Source of the DNA: Bacillota bacterium
GTDB taxonomy: Bacteria; Bacillota; Clostridia; Christensenellales; Borkfalkiaceae
Reading direction: 5' to 3'
Assembly: GCA_023403375.1 (NCBI GenBank)
Contig: JAEYEN010000118.1
Span: 1-18,749 of the forward strand
DNA length: 18,749 nt
A model generated the notes under the pieces. The model searched no databases. It saw only the letters and a program-made list of their open reading frames with translations, and was not told the DNA's origin. Shown here piece after piece: positions 1 through 6,822 of the stretch; position 1 is the first letter of the stretch, and each line of letters opens with the position of its first letter. The translations under genes were made by a program, and so were the position numbers.

Positions 1-26
1 ATAAAACCTGAATTTTTGCAAAAGAA

Positions 27-64
27 AAACCTAATCCGAACACTTTCGTATTCGATTTAGGTTT
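27..64 (-). terminator. Intrinsic terminator of tRNA-Ser
   Basis: Read on the minus strand this is a 17-pair stem closed by a GAAA tetraloop (loop at 44-47), with one A-A mismatch and two G-U pairs. It is followed by a T-rich run (about 17-26). It begins only about 4 bases after the encoded CCA end of the tRNA, so it ends the tRNA transcript and leaves a very short trailer to process. The stem is symmetrical enough that it may also work for plus-strand transcription. Confidence 0.85.
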
Positions 65-68
65 CACT

Positions 69-157
69 TGGCGGAGGAAGAGGGATTCGAACCCCCGTGG
101 GCTTGCACCCAAACGGTTTTCAAGACCGCCTCGTTATGACCGCTTCGATAAGCCTCC
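69..157 (-). tRNA. tRNA-Ser (anticodon UGA), CCA encoded
   Basis: The minus strand folds as a class II tRNA. It has a D arm with a 3-bp TCG/CGA stem and a GG in the loop, and an anticodon stem GCGGT/ACCGT with loop CTTGAAA, giving anticodon TGA. The long variable arm has a TGGG/CCCA stem typical of serine tRNA, the T arm has a TTCGAAT loop, and G73 is followed by an encoded CCA (69-71). It reads UCA and other UCN serine codons. One thing is odd: the acceptor stem GGAGGCT faces TTCCTCC, so pairs 6-67 (C-T) and 7-66 (T-T) are mismatched, where the usual family stem is fully paired. A TATAAT box at 173-178 could be its -10 element, but no good -35 is visible. Confidence 0.93.
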
Positions 158-191
158 GTTTGTATAATTTTAATTATATTCGATTTATTCA

Positions 192-224
192 TTAAACCGT
201 GCCGTATGATTCGGCACGGTTTAA
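192..224 (-). terminator. Intrinsic terminator after the dCMP deaminase gene
   Basis: A perfect 13-bp inverted repeat (192-204 against 212-224) surrounds a 7-nt loop. It lies 32 bases past the stop of the dCMP deaminase gene. The T tract on the minus strand is short, so termination may be partial and some read-through into the tRNA is possible. Confidence 0.75.
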
Positions 225-256
225 TATACAGTATTTAACAAATAAAATCAAGCGTT

Positions 257-721
257 TTAATTATCTTTTTCCAAATCAGAATATTTAATTATTTTAACGT
301 CCGATTCAGCGAAAAGTTGCAATGCAAAGTCATCGGGGTATCCGTTTTTATAAACAACGGTTTTTATTCCGGAGTTTATTATCATTCTCGTACAAATAAC
401 GCACGGCTGATGAGTAACGTACATAACGGCGCCTTCCAAACTTATACCGAGTTTTGCCGCTTGTATAATGGCGTTTTGTTCCGCATGAACGGCGTAACAC
501 ACTTCCTGCATCGTTCCGCTTGCAATATTTCTTGCTCTTCTAAGGCATTCTCCTCTGTCCTTGCAACTGACAATTCCGCTCGGCGCACCGTTATACCCTG
601 TCGCAACAATTCTTTTATCTTTAACGATTACGGCGCCAACGTGTCTGTTTTCCTGATAGCAACTAGACCAGTCTGCAACCGTTTCTGCCATTTGCATAAA
701 TCTTACGTCCCACTTATTCAT
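257..721 (-). CDS. Deoxycytidylate (dCMP) deaminase, ComEB type
   Basis: This 154-residue protein is a zinc-dependent cytidine/deoxycytidylate deaminase. It would convert dCMP to dUMP in the cytosol, feeding thymidylate synthesis. Seen in the sequence: the N-terminal Cys-containing segment and VGAVIVKD strand, the substrate-loop motif GYNGAPSG near residues 42-49, the zinc and catalytic motif HAE at 79-81, and the second zinc motif PCVIC at 106-110. The length matches the family. The start is ATG at 719-721, with AAGGG about 7 bases upstream. It follows nrdR in the same direction with an 82-bp gap, so the two may be co-transcribed, and a hairpin follows it. I see no second promoter or NrdR box in the gap. 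The family call is firm; allosteric control by dCTP/dTTP cannot be judged from this alone. Confidence 0.93.
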   Translation of the reverse strand: MNKWDVRFMQMAETVADWSSCYQENRHVGAVIVKDKRIVATGYNGAPSGIVSCKDRGECLRRARNIASGTMQEVCYAVHAEQNAIIQAAKLGISLEGAVMYVTHQPCVICTRMIINSGIKTVVYKNGYPDDFALQLFAESDVKIIKYSDLEKDN

Positions 722-803
722 AAATAAACCCTTAAACTAATCCTTTGAATAATATAAGTTTCAAATTAAATAACAAAAATCAAGCGATAATTCTTATAAA
801 AAA

Positions 804-1259
804 CTATTTGTTTTTAACGATATTTTGAAGTTCTTCCATAAAAGAAGAAATATCTGTAAAAGAACGATAGACGGAAGCGAATCTGACGTATGCCACTTCA
901 TCTATTTCTTTAAGCCCGTCCATAACCATTTCGCCTATTTCCTTAGACGTGATTTCCTGCGCCATAGAATTATAGATCTTCTTTTGAATTTCATCTACAA
1001 GTTTATCTATTTTACTTACGGGAACCGGTCTTTTCTCGCACGCTTTAACTATACCGTTTTTAATCTTAGACGCGTCGAACGCCTGCCTTGCCCCGCTGGA
1101 TTTCACCACCAGAATGGGCGTATTTTCCACGGTTTCATACGTCGTAAATCTTTTGCCGCAGTTAAGACACTCTCTTCTTCTCCTGATAATCGTGCCGTCG
1201 TCGGTAGAGCGAGAATCCACAACCTTGCTTTCAAGACAGCCGCAATACATACATTTCAT
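804..1259 (-). CDS. nrdR: Transcriptional repressor NrdR
   Basis: NrdR is the ATP/dATP-sensing repressor of ribonucleotide reductase genes. The 151-residue protein has the N-terminal zinc ribbon (Cys3, Cys6, Cys31, Cys34), the conserved basic stretch IIRRRREC between them, and an ATP-cone domain from about residue 49 to 139 (PILVVKSSG through VAYVRFASVYRSF). Length and motif order are those of the family. The start is ATG at 1257-1259, preceded by GGGTGA. It has its own promoter at 1287-1315 and lies upstream of the dCMP deaminase gene, so the pair joins a dNTP-pool sensor with a dNTP-pool enzyme. No ribonucleotide reductase gene is in the window. Confidence 0.97.
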   Translation of the reverse strand: MKCMYCGCLESKVVDSRSTDDGTIIRRRRECLNCGKRFTTYETVENTPILVVKSSGARQAFDASKIKNGIVKACEKRPVPVSKIDKLVDEIQKKIYNSMAQEITSKEIGEMVMDGLKEIDEVAYVRFASVYRSFTDISSFMEELQNIVKNK

Positions 1260-1286
1260 TTACTTCACCCGAATTTTTATTATATT

Positions 1287-1315
1287 TTTATATATATTTT
1301 AACATATTTTGTAAA
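1287..1315 (-). promoter_or_regulatory. Probable sigma-70-type promoter of nrdR
   Basis: On the minus strand TTTACA (1310-1315) and TATAAA (1287-1292) are separated by 17 bases, about 28 bases upstream of the nrdR start codon. The surrounding DNA is very AT-rich, so the exact boxes are uncertain. Confidence 0.5.
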
Positions 1316-1400
1316 GATTTTCAACAAATTTATAAAAAAAATGATATTACGCATACTAATTTTACAAAAGTATTATTTATGCGTTATTCCACGTTTTTTA

Positions 1401-1429
1401 TAGACATTATTTATGAAAAATTGTAAAAT
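1401..1429 (+). promoter_or_regulatory. Probable promoter of the DUF1294-like gene
   Basis: TAGACA (1401-1406) and TAAAAT (1424-1429) are spaced by 17 bases, about 32 bases ahead of the ATG at 1462. This fits the divergent arrangement with nrdR. Confidence 0.45.
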
Positions 1430-1461
1430 GCATAATTAAACTTTTATTATCGAGTTCTATT

Positions 1462-1782
1462 ATGCCTGTAATTGTTTACATTATAACGATAACATATCTC
1501 GTTGCGATAAATCTTTACGGAATACTTATGTTGCACTTTCAGAAGAAAGCCAGAGAAGAAGGCGACGAAGAGAACATCTCCGTAAGCGACGGAAAATTGC
1601 TTTTAACGGGTATACTCGGCGGCGCGACGGGAATTTTCGTTTTTATGTTTATTTTTAAATACAGATTAAGAAGTTTTGTTCTTATGGTGTTTATGCCGGT
1701 TTTTATCGCGATAAACGTCTATCTCGTTTACTTGCTGTTTACCAACGGTCTGACGCCGTATTTCCCGCAGGCTATAAGATAA
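1462..1782 (+). CDS. Small membrane protein, DUF1294-like
   Basis: This 106-residue hydrophobic protein has about three membrane segments: residues 2-25, about 45-65 (containing LLLTGILGGATG) and about 70-95. A charged loop with Lys, Arg and Glu lies around residues 27-40. The order of a short N-terminal helix, then GKLLL-x4-GG-x-x-G, then a basic turn and a hydrophobic C-terminus, resembles the DUF1294 (YsdA-like) family. The usual HKT-type motif after the second helix is replaced by KYRLR. The function of the family is unknown. It stands alone on the plus strand between two minus-strand units, with a plausible promoter and only a weak ribosome binding site (CGAG). The resemblance is by eye; another small membrane family is possible. 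Confidence 0.7.
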   Translation: MPVIVYIITITYLVAINLYGILMLHFQKKAREEGDEENISVSDGKLLLTGILGGATGIFVFMFIFKYRLRSFVLMVFMPVFIAINVYLVYLLFTNGLTPYFPQAIR

Positions 1783-1975
1783 TTTTTATATAAAAAAACA
1801 CAAATTCATTTTCTTTTCAATATAATTTTTTAATATAATCTTTTAATAAAACCTATTACGCGATTTACCATGAATTTACCGCACGTCACACTATTGTCTG
1901 TTCGATTTGACTATAATATAAAATTAAAAATCCAATTATTATATCACCAAAATTTTTAATATAAATCGATAGAAT

Positions 1976-3409
1976 TTATAACGAATTTATCGCAGCGGAA
2001 AGACTTCCTATAACGTCCGACGCGGTTACGGTATATTCGTTTTGTTCTTCTACCGCTTTTTCCGCTGCCCTGCCAAACACGTAACACGCTGCGGCGCAAA
2101 CTTTCGTCAAATCGTCTTTGTTTGCCGCCATACCGCATAACACGCCGTCTAGAACATCACCGCTTCCTGCTTTTGCCAAAGCACTGTTGCCGGTAGTGTT
2201 CAAATAAACCGCTTTGCCGTCTGTAATTATACTCACGGCATTTTTTAATACAAGCGTAACTCCGTATTCTTTTGCAAAACCGATAGCGGCACCGACAGGG
2301 TCGCCCAGCACAGTCGATTTATCAAGTCCCGTAAGTCTACAAAATTCGCCTATATGCGGTGTTAAAATTATTTCGCATTCGGCGTTTTTCAGTACGGAAA
2401 GTCCAAAGGATTTAATTGAATTTATGCCGTCGGCGTCTATTATCAGCGTTCCTTTATAATTGTGCGCAAGATACTCGATTATTTTATAAATTTCTAATGA
2501 CGGCGTTGTCCCCATTCCTAAGCACAAAACGTCAAAATTCATCAGATTTTCAGTTGCTTTTTCGTCGAACTTCAAAACTCCGTTCTCATCCGGATAAGTT
2601 TTTACTATTACCTCTGGGTTTTTCCCTGCATATATATCGAAAAGGCTTTGCGGAACGTATAAAAAAGAATATCCCGTACCGCATTTAAGCGCAGTAAGCG
2701 CACACGCCGAAAGCAACGGACTTCCTACAAAACTTTTGCTGCCGCCGAGTATCGCCACTTTCCCGAAAGTACCTTTATTAACGTTTCTGGGTCTTTTTGG
2801 AAAAAAACTTTTTACGTCTTCATCGCTTAATTTTATCGTACAATTTTCTTCCCATACGCTTATGCCTATATCTTTTACAACGACTTCGCCCGTATAATCG
2901 GGTCCGTCGTTTAAAAACAGACCTATTTTATATTCCTGAATAGCAACCGTAAGGTTTGCCCTTACCGCGTCGCCCATAACAACACCGTTATCGCCGTTTA
3001 ATCCGCTGGGAATATTGCAAGCCACCTTATATGCTTGCGCCAGATTGATTTTTTCAATGGCGTTTTTATATTTTCCGTCAACAACCCTGTTAAGCCCCGT
3101 GCCGAAAATACAGTCTACGATTATATCGAATTTTTTATCGAAAAGTTTATCTACGCCGTTAAGAACGTTATAAGTTGCAACTGTAAATCCATGTGTTTTT
3201 GATAATATATCCGCTATAACCCTGCCGTCTTTGCCGTTGTTTCCACCGCCGATACACACCAGAACTCTGCCGCCGGCAAATCTTTTGACTATTTCATCCA
3301 CAACGGCACGCCCCGCTCTTTCAACAAGCGTTTGTTCCGAAATACCTAATTTTTCTATTGTGTTTTTATCTGCGGCACGCATTTGTTCTACGGTCAATAC
3401 TCTTTCCAT
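1976..3409 (-). CDS. nnr: Bifunctional NAD(P)H-hydrate epimerase / ADP-dependent NAD(P)H-hydrate dehydratase
   Basis: This metabolite-repair enzyme restores hydrated NADH and NADPH. The 477-residue protein has a YjeF_N epimerase domain (about 1-205) with the nucleotide loop GGGNNGKDG at 54-62 (usually GxGNNGGDG) and the motif IFGTGLN. It is followed by a ribokinase-like dehydratase domain (about 206-477) with GKVAILGGS, the ADP-site segment LTPHIGEFCRLTG and the catalytic GSGD motif near 415-418. Its ATG shares one base with the recX stop (TAATG), and AAGGAG lies about 9 bases upstream inside recX, so translation is coupled. In many Clostridia this gene neighbours small housekeeping genes, as here. 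Nothing suggests truncation. Confidence 0.95.
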   Translation of the reverse strand: MERVLTVEQMRAADKNTIEKLGISEQTLVERAGRAVVDEIVKRFAGGRVLVCIGGGNNGKDGRVIADILSKTHGFTVATYNVLNGVDKLFDKKFDIIVDCIFGTGLNRVVDGKYKNAIEKINLAQAYKVACNIPSGLNGDNGVVMGDAVRANLTVAIQEYKIGLFLNDGPDYTGEVVVKDIGISVWEENCTIKLSDEDVKSFFPKRPRNVNKGTFGKVAILGGSKSFVGSPLLSACALTALKCGTGYSFLYVPQSLFDIYAGKNPEVIVKTYPDENGVLKFDEKATENLMNFDVLCLGMGTTPSLEIYKIIEYLAHNYKGTLIIDADGINSIKSFGLSVLKNAECEIILTPHIGEFCRLTGLDKSTVLGDPVGAAIGFAKEYGVTLVLKNAVSIITDGKAVYLNTTGNSALAKAGSGDVLDGVLCGMAANKDDLTKVCAAACYVFGRAAEKAVEEQNEYTVTASDVIGSLSAAINSL

Positions 3410-4026
3410 TACTTTAATTGCTCCTTAAATTCCCTGAGCGCATACTCTGCGTCTTCATAAGAAAATCCTTTTCCGACAAGGTATCTGTAAGTTTTCGCTA
3501 TGATTTCTTTTGTTATTTCTTTATTTTTTAACCTTTTTTCAGCAATATACACGGCGTTTTCTTTATCATTGTCAGAATAATCTTCTCTCGCCGCCGCTAT
3601 ATCGTCTTTCTTTATGCCTTTCATCATAAGTTTATAATCCAAAAGCCGTTTGCCGTTTGTGGAAGAATACGTTTCCATATATCTTTTCGCATATTCTTCA
3701 TCGTTTATATACCCGTATTCTTTAAGTTTATCCACAGCGTAATATACAGATTTCGGCGAAAGTTGTTTGGAAAACAAGTAGTCCACTACTTGCTTTTTTG
3801 TCTTTAAACTTTTAGATAAATATTTGTTTGCAAGAAGCAGAGCGTATCTCTGTTCGTCTTCGGTCTTAATTTTTTCTATCTCGTCAGAAAAAATCTCTCT
3901 GTCCTTTTTCAAACCGTATTTCATTGCGATTTCTATAAACAGACCGAAAGAAAACTCGCCGTCAATGTAAACATTGCAGCGAGATTTATCCTTATTTTGC
4001 ATTTCAAGTTTTGTTATGACAGACAT
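3409..4026 (-). CDS. recX: Regulatory protein RecX
   Basis: RecX binds RecA filaments and modulates recombination and SOS induction. The 205-residue protein starts with the family pattern ITKLEMQNKDKSRCNVYIDG, then EFSFGL and YGLKKDREI. Three-helix repeats follow, including the characteristic AxRYMETY-type segment after YGYINDEEYAKRY, and the C-terminal GFSYEDAEYAL. I chose the ATG at 4024-4026 because AGGGAG sits 4 bases upstream and the RecX homology begins there; an in-frame ATG at 4045-4047 lies inside the upstream gene. It starts 8 bases after the yigZ-like stop and overlaps the next gene by one base, so all three form an operon. RecA is not in the window. Confidence 0.92.
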   Translation of the reverse strand: MSVITKLEMQNKDKSRCNVYIDGEFSFGLFIEIAMKYGLKKDREIFSDEIEKIKTEDEQRYALLLANKYLSKSLKTKKQVVDYLFSKQLSPKSVYYAVDKLKEYGYINDEEYAKRYMETYSSTNGKRLLDYKLMMKGIKKDDIAAAREDYSDNDKENAVYIAEKRLKNKEITKEIIAKTYRYLVGKGFSYEDAEYALREFKEQLK

Positions 4027-4034
4027 AATACTCC

Positions 4035-4658
4035 CTAAAATTCGCAATAAATATCTATATTTTCTTGCTCCACACCAGCCCCACAGGTGGCTTCCGTAAT
4101 CGCATCGATTACTGCGTTCTGATTTTCCTTTTTTACAGCAAATTTTACCGTTACCCCGTCCGCATAGTCTACGCTCTGTATTTTTGCGTTATTCGCTTCT
4201 AAAATCCTTTTGATTTTAGGATAAACGGCAAAATCGGTTTTAACGCTTAAAACCGCCGCTTCGCACATAGTTACAATCGACGCATTGTCTATACAGTTTT
4301 TAACGCCGGTATAGTACGCCCTTTTAAGGCCGCCCGTGCCAAGTTTAATTCCACCAAAATATCTGGTAACAACCGCAACGGTTTTTTTGAGCCCTGCGTT
4401 TTTAAGCGCTTCCGCAATAGGCAGACCAGCCGTTCCGCTCGGCTCACCGTCGTCCGAAAATTTTTGAACCGCGCCAAGTTCGTCCGCAACGTAAGCGTAA
4501 CAATTGTGCGTTGCGTCAAAATAACGTTTTTTTATGCTTAATATATAATTTTTAATTTGCTCTTCGTCTTCAAAACTCGCAAGATTGCATATAAATTTTG
4601 ACTTTTCTATGGTATAAACGTATTCGTCAGACGATTTTACTTTATTAAAAGATTTCAT
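4035..4658 (-). CDS. YigZ/YvyE family protein (IMPACT family with DUF1949-type C-terminus)
   Basis: This 207-residue protein has the IMPACT/UPF0029 N-terminal domain (about 15-125) with the family motifs EKSKFIC, ATHNCYAYV, the DDGEPSGTAG loop and VVTRYFGGIKLGTGGL. A ferredoxin-fold DUF1949-type domain follows (about 140-207). Members bind nucleic acid or ribosome-linked partners; the bacterial role is poorly defined, so no precise function is claimed. The start codon is the only ATG ahead of the domain, yet no Shine-Dalgarno sequence precedes it: the bases before it are ACTCA, just after the T tract of the rhaB terminator. It heads the yigZ-recX-nnr run and may be reached by read-through from rhaB. 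Confidence 0.93.
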   Translation of the reverse strand: MKSFNKVKSSDEYVYTIEKSKFICNLASFEDEEQIKNYILSIKKRYFDATHNCYAYVADELGAVQKFSDDGEPSGTAGLPIAEALKNAGLKKTVAVVTRYFGGIKLGTGGLKRAYYTGVKNCIDNASIVTMCEAAVLSVKTDFAVYPKIKRILEANNAKIQSVDYADGVTVKFAVKKENQNAVIDAITEATCGAGVEQENIDIYCEF

Positions 4659-4667
4659 TGAGTAAAA

Positions 4668-4692
4668 AGTCGCCGTAAAAAATGCGGCGACT
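4668..4692 (-). terminator. Intrinsic terminator between rhaB and the yigZ-like gene
   Basis: An 8-bp GC-rich stem (4668-4675 against 4685-4692) with a 9-nt loop is followed on the minus strand by TTTTTACTC. It lies 7 bases past the rhaB stop and its T tract ends a few bases before the next start codon, so it lies within the 40-bp gap. It should separate rhaB from the downstream housekeeping genes or act as a leaky attenuator. Confidence 0.85.
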
Positions 4693-4698
4693 ATAAAT

Positions 4699-6096
4699 TT
4701 AAGCGTTAATTTCTTTTATTTCAAAAGAATTTTTGATAAGTTCTTTGCCGTCGGCAAGGCTTGCAACGTCGCCCGAAGAAATCATCTGAGCAAGAATATT
4801 ACCGGTAGCCGTGGCCTCTATCGGACCTGTAACGACTTTTTTGCCCGTCCATTCAGCGGTAAGTTCGTTAAGCAGAATGTTCTGACAGCCACCGCCCACT
4901 ATATTTATAGAGTTAAACGTGTGGTTCGTAAGTTTTTCCACTTGAACAACTGCGTCTTGATAACTTTTAGCAAGACTTTTATATACGCATAAAACAATTT
5001 CGCCCACAGTTTCGGGAACTTGCTGATTGGTTTTCTTACAATAGTCTTTAACTGCCGAAATCATAGATTTGGGTGCAAAGAAAGACAAATCGTTAACGTC
5101 TACAATACTGTCGAACTTTTCAACTTTTCTCGCTTCATCTACAAAATCGCCAAAACTATAAACGTCGTTATATTCCTTTTTGATATTCTGAATCATCCAT
5201 AAACCCATAATATTTTTAAGGAAACGAACGCTTTTGTTAAATCCGCCCTCGTTAGTATATCCGAAATCCGCCGCTTCTTTACTTGTGTTGCCGTCGGGCG
5301 TTTCGATACCCATAAGCGACCACGTGCCGCTCGATATGTATAAAGGCATATCTACCGACGGAACAGCCATTACCGCGCTTGCGGTGTCGTGCGTTGCAGG
5401 CGTGCAAACGTATGCGTTAAAGCCTACTTCTTTATGAATTTCGGGCGATAACTCGCCTATAACCGTAGACGGAAGCGTAAGCGGTAAGAACAAATTTTTA
5501 TCAAAACCCAACTTTTCAATCAGTTCGTAATCCCAATCTCTTGTATGAACGTTTAAAAGCCCCGTCGTGGAAGCGTTTGTATATTCGTTACGTTTTTCAC
5601 CGGTTAAAAGATACTGTAAATAATCGGGAACCATCATAAAACTTTTTGCTTTTGCAAGTTTTCCGCTTAATTTATCGCTATACAACTGATAAATGGTATT
5701 GAAAACGTTTTTCTGAATCCCCGTTCTTTCGTAAGTTTCTTCAAAAGAAACGATATTATGAACTTTTTCCACCATATCGGCAGTTCTCCCGTCGCGGTAA
5801 GAAAACACGTCGCCCAAAAGATTATCGTTTTCATCTAAAAGCGCATAATCGACGCCCCAAGTGTCTATACCGATACTGTAAGGAATTTTCCCTATTTCCT
5901 TACATTTCTTTATTCCCTCTTTAATACTCTTAAATAAACCGTTTATATCCCAAACGAGAGAACCGTTTTTCTCGGTCGCACCGTTCTTAAAACGATAAAT
6001 TTCTTCTAAAACCATTTTGCCGTTTTCTATACTGCCCAAAATATGCCTTCCGCTGGAAGCCCCTATATCAATTGCCAAAAAATACTTTTTTTCCAT
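4699..6096 (-). CDS. rhaB: Rhamnulokinase
   Basis: This FGGY-family kinase of 465 residues phosphorylates L-rhamnulose to L-rhamnulose-1-phosphate in L-rhamnose catabolism. Visible motifs are the N-terminal phosphate-binding AIDIGASSGRHILG (about 8-21), the rhamnulokinase-specific SIGIDTWGVDYALLD with FSYRDGRT, the PATHDTASAV segment, the YISSGTWSLMG segment, and the C-terminal FGGY-type NIVGGGCQNILLNELTA followed by GPIEATATGN. The Gly-Thr-Trp and Gly-Gly-Gly signatures favour RhaB over xylulokinase or glycerol kinase. The start is ATG at 6094-6096 with AAGGTGA 5 bases upstream; an in-frame GTG 9 bases earlier overlaps that site and is not used. A consensus promoter and a terminator bracket the gene, so it is transcribed alone. 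No rhaA, rhaD or transporter gene is nearby. Confidence 0.95.
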   Translation of the reverse strand: MEKKYFLAIDIGASSGRHILGSIENGKMVLEEIYRFKNGATEKNGSLVWDINGLFKSIKEGIKKCKEIGKIPYSIGIDTWGVDYALLDENDNLLGDVFSYRDGRTADMVEKVHNIVSFEETYERTGIQKNVFNTIYQLYSDKLSGKLAKAKSFMMVPDYLQYLLTGEKRNEYTNASTTGLLNVHTRDWDYELIEKLGFDKNLFLPLTLPSTVIGELSPEIHKEVGFNAYVCTPATHDTASAVMAVPSVDMPLYISSGTWSLMGIETPDGNTSKEAADFGYTNEGGFNKSVRFLKNIMGLWMIQNIKKEYNDVYSFGDFVDEARKVEKFDSIVDVNDLSFFAPKSMISAVKDYCKKTNQQVPETVGEIVLCVYKSLAKSYQDAVVQVEKLTNHTFNSINIVGGGCQNILLNELTAEWTGKKVVTGPIEATATGNILAQMISSGDVASLADGKELIKNSFEIKEINA

Positions 6097-6126
6097 AAAA
6101 ATCACCTTATGTTTTTATTTAATAAA

Positions 6127-6155
6127 ATTATACAATTTTTACAGAATAAAGTCAA
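6127..6155 (-). promoter_or_regulatory. Strong consensus promoter of rhaB
   Basis: On the minus strand TTGACT (6150-6155) and a perfect TATAAT (6127-6132) are 17 bases apart. The start site would be near 6120, giving a leader of about 24 bases that holds the AAGGTGA ribosome binding site. I see no clear inverted-repeat operator over the boxes. Confidence 0.8.
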
Positions 6156-6258
6156 TAAAAGAAAAAAATTATTAGCAACAAATATTACAAATATATTAAA
6201 AAAAATGAGTTAAACGGAAAATTAAAATATTGTTAAAAATCAATAAAAATAAAAAGAA

Positions 6259-6283
6259 GCAAGCTTTTTTCAAAAAGACTTAC
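6259..6283 (-). terminator. Probable terminator of the min cluster transcript
   Basis: On the minus strand GTAAG pairs with CTTGC and, after a bulged T, CTTTTT pairs with AAAAAG around a tiny loop. TTCTTTTTATTTTT follows at once. Much of the stem is A-T, so its strength is uncertain. It separates the minD-minE-peptide unit from the rhaB promoter. Confidence 0.5.
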
Positions 6284-6408
6284 TCCGCACGCTTTACAAC
6301 AAAGAATAAAGCCAATACTAATACTTTGATTTGATATTAAAACTTATTCTTCAAAAAGCCCTACTTACTACAAAAAAATTAAAATCAAACGCTTTTGTTT
6401 ATAGCCCG

Positions 6409-6495
6409 CTATTTTCTGTTTATATATAAAAGCGAAAAAGTAATTAAACCAATATTAACCCCGATAAAAATACCGATTGCGATTCCGATAGCCAT
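6409..6495 (-). CDS. 28-residue glycine-zipper membrane peptide (DUF3789-like)
   Basis: This short open frame starts at ATG 6493-6495 and ends at TAG 6409-6411. It is supported by an excellent ribosome binding site (GGAGGG, 7 bases upstream). The product is one hydrophobic helix with glycine at positions 4, 8, 12 and 16, a spacing of exactly four that forms a glycine zipper able to pack helices together. It ends in a short polar INRK tail, which would sit in the cytosol by the positive-inside rule. The pattern FIGVNIGLITFSLL resembles the tiny DUF3789-type peptides of Firmicutes (recalled family, not searched). It lies 81 bases after minE on the same strand. A possible own promoter is TTGTCA with TATTCT 17 bases on. 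The function is unknown; a chance open frame is possible but made unlikely by the ribosome binding site and composition. Confidence 0.68.
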   Translation of the reverse strand: MAIGIAIGIFIGVNIGLITFSLLYINRK

Positions 6496-6576
6496 AATTT
6501 TACCCTCCGAAAGAATATGTATATAAATTATGTCTGACAAAATAGCGGTTAATATTATTAGTATTTCACTAACATT

Positions 6577-6822
6577 TTACATTTGCTCCTGTGGAAGTAT
6601 TCCGTAGTTTTTCACGCACGAAGCGGAAAACTCTATCTGAACTTTTATAGCAGACTTTTCTCTTGTAATTTCCACTTCGGGAGAAAAAACGAGTTCAAAA
6701 TATTGATTTATTACCCTTTCCAAATCAACGATAAACAGTTCTTTAAAATTTGCAGTTGAACACAGTCTGCTGTTTTCCAACATATTTTTTATTCTTGCGA
6801 CTTCTGCTTTTTTAGAATTCAT
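6577..6822 (-). CDS. minE: Cell division topological specificity factor MinE
   Basis: MinE stimulates the MinD ATPase and drives Min patterning so that division happens at mid-cell. The 81-residue protein aligns by eye with MinE. A short MinD-contact region (AEVARIKNMLENSR, about 6-19) corresponds to the AKERLKLVL-type segment. The topological specificity domain follows (about 25-70), with LERVINQYFEL matching the usual VISKYVEID, then VEITREKSAIKVQIEFSA. What is missing is the hydrophobic N-terminal membrane-targeting stretch that normally precedes the MinD-contact region; here only MNSKK stands there. Its ATG overlaps the minD stop (ATGA), so translation is coupled. The family call rests on pattern and on the position next to minD. 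Confidence 0.85.
   Translation of the reverse strand: MNSKKAEVARIKNMLENSRLCSTANFKELFIVDLERVINQYFELVFSPEVEITREKSAIKVQIEFSASCVKNYGILPQEQM

Larger units (their letters stand above)
6106..6408. other. AT-rich gap between rhaB and the 28-residue peptide gene
   Basis: These roughly 300 bases hold no credible gene on either strand. They contain the rhaB promoter (6127-6155), a terminator-like hairpin (6259-6283), and two copies of a short direct repeat: TTCAAAAAGACTTACT at 6269-6284, and the same sequence with a 4-base insertion at 6350-6369. The rest is A/T-rich sequence without recognisable signals. Confidence 0.6.

Noticed and set aside
317..727. Plus-strand frame opposite the dCMP deaminase gene
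   Set aside because: It is a shadow of a clearly conserved gene, with no family signal and no ribosome binding site.
1783..1975. Intergenic region between the DUF1294-like gene and nnr searched for small genes or RNAs
   Set aside because: The sequence is simple A/T-rich DNA with no stem, promoter pair or ribosome binding site I can support.
6269..6369. Short direct repeat TTCAAAAAG...ACTTACT as a possible mobile-element trace
   Set aside because: Only about 16 bases match, one copy is part of a terminator stem, and no inverted termini or transposase are nearby.
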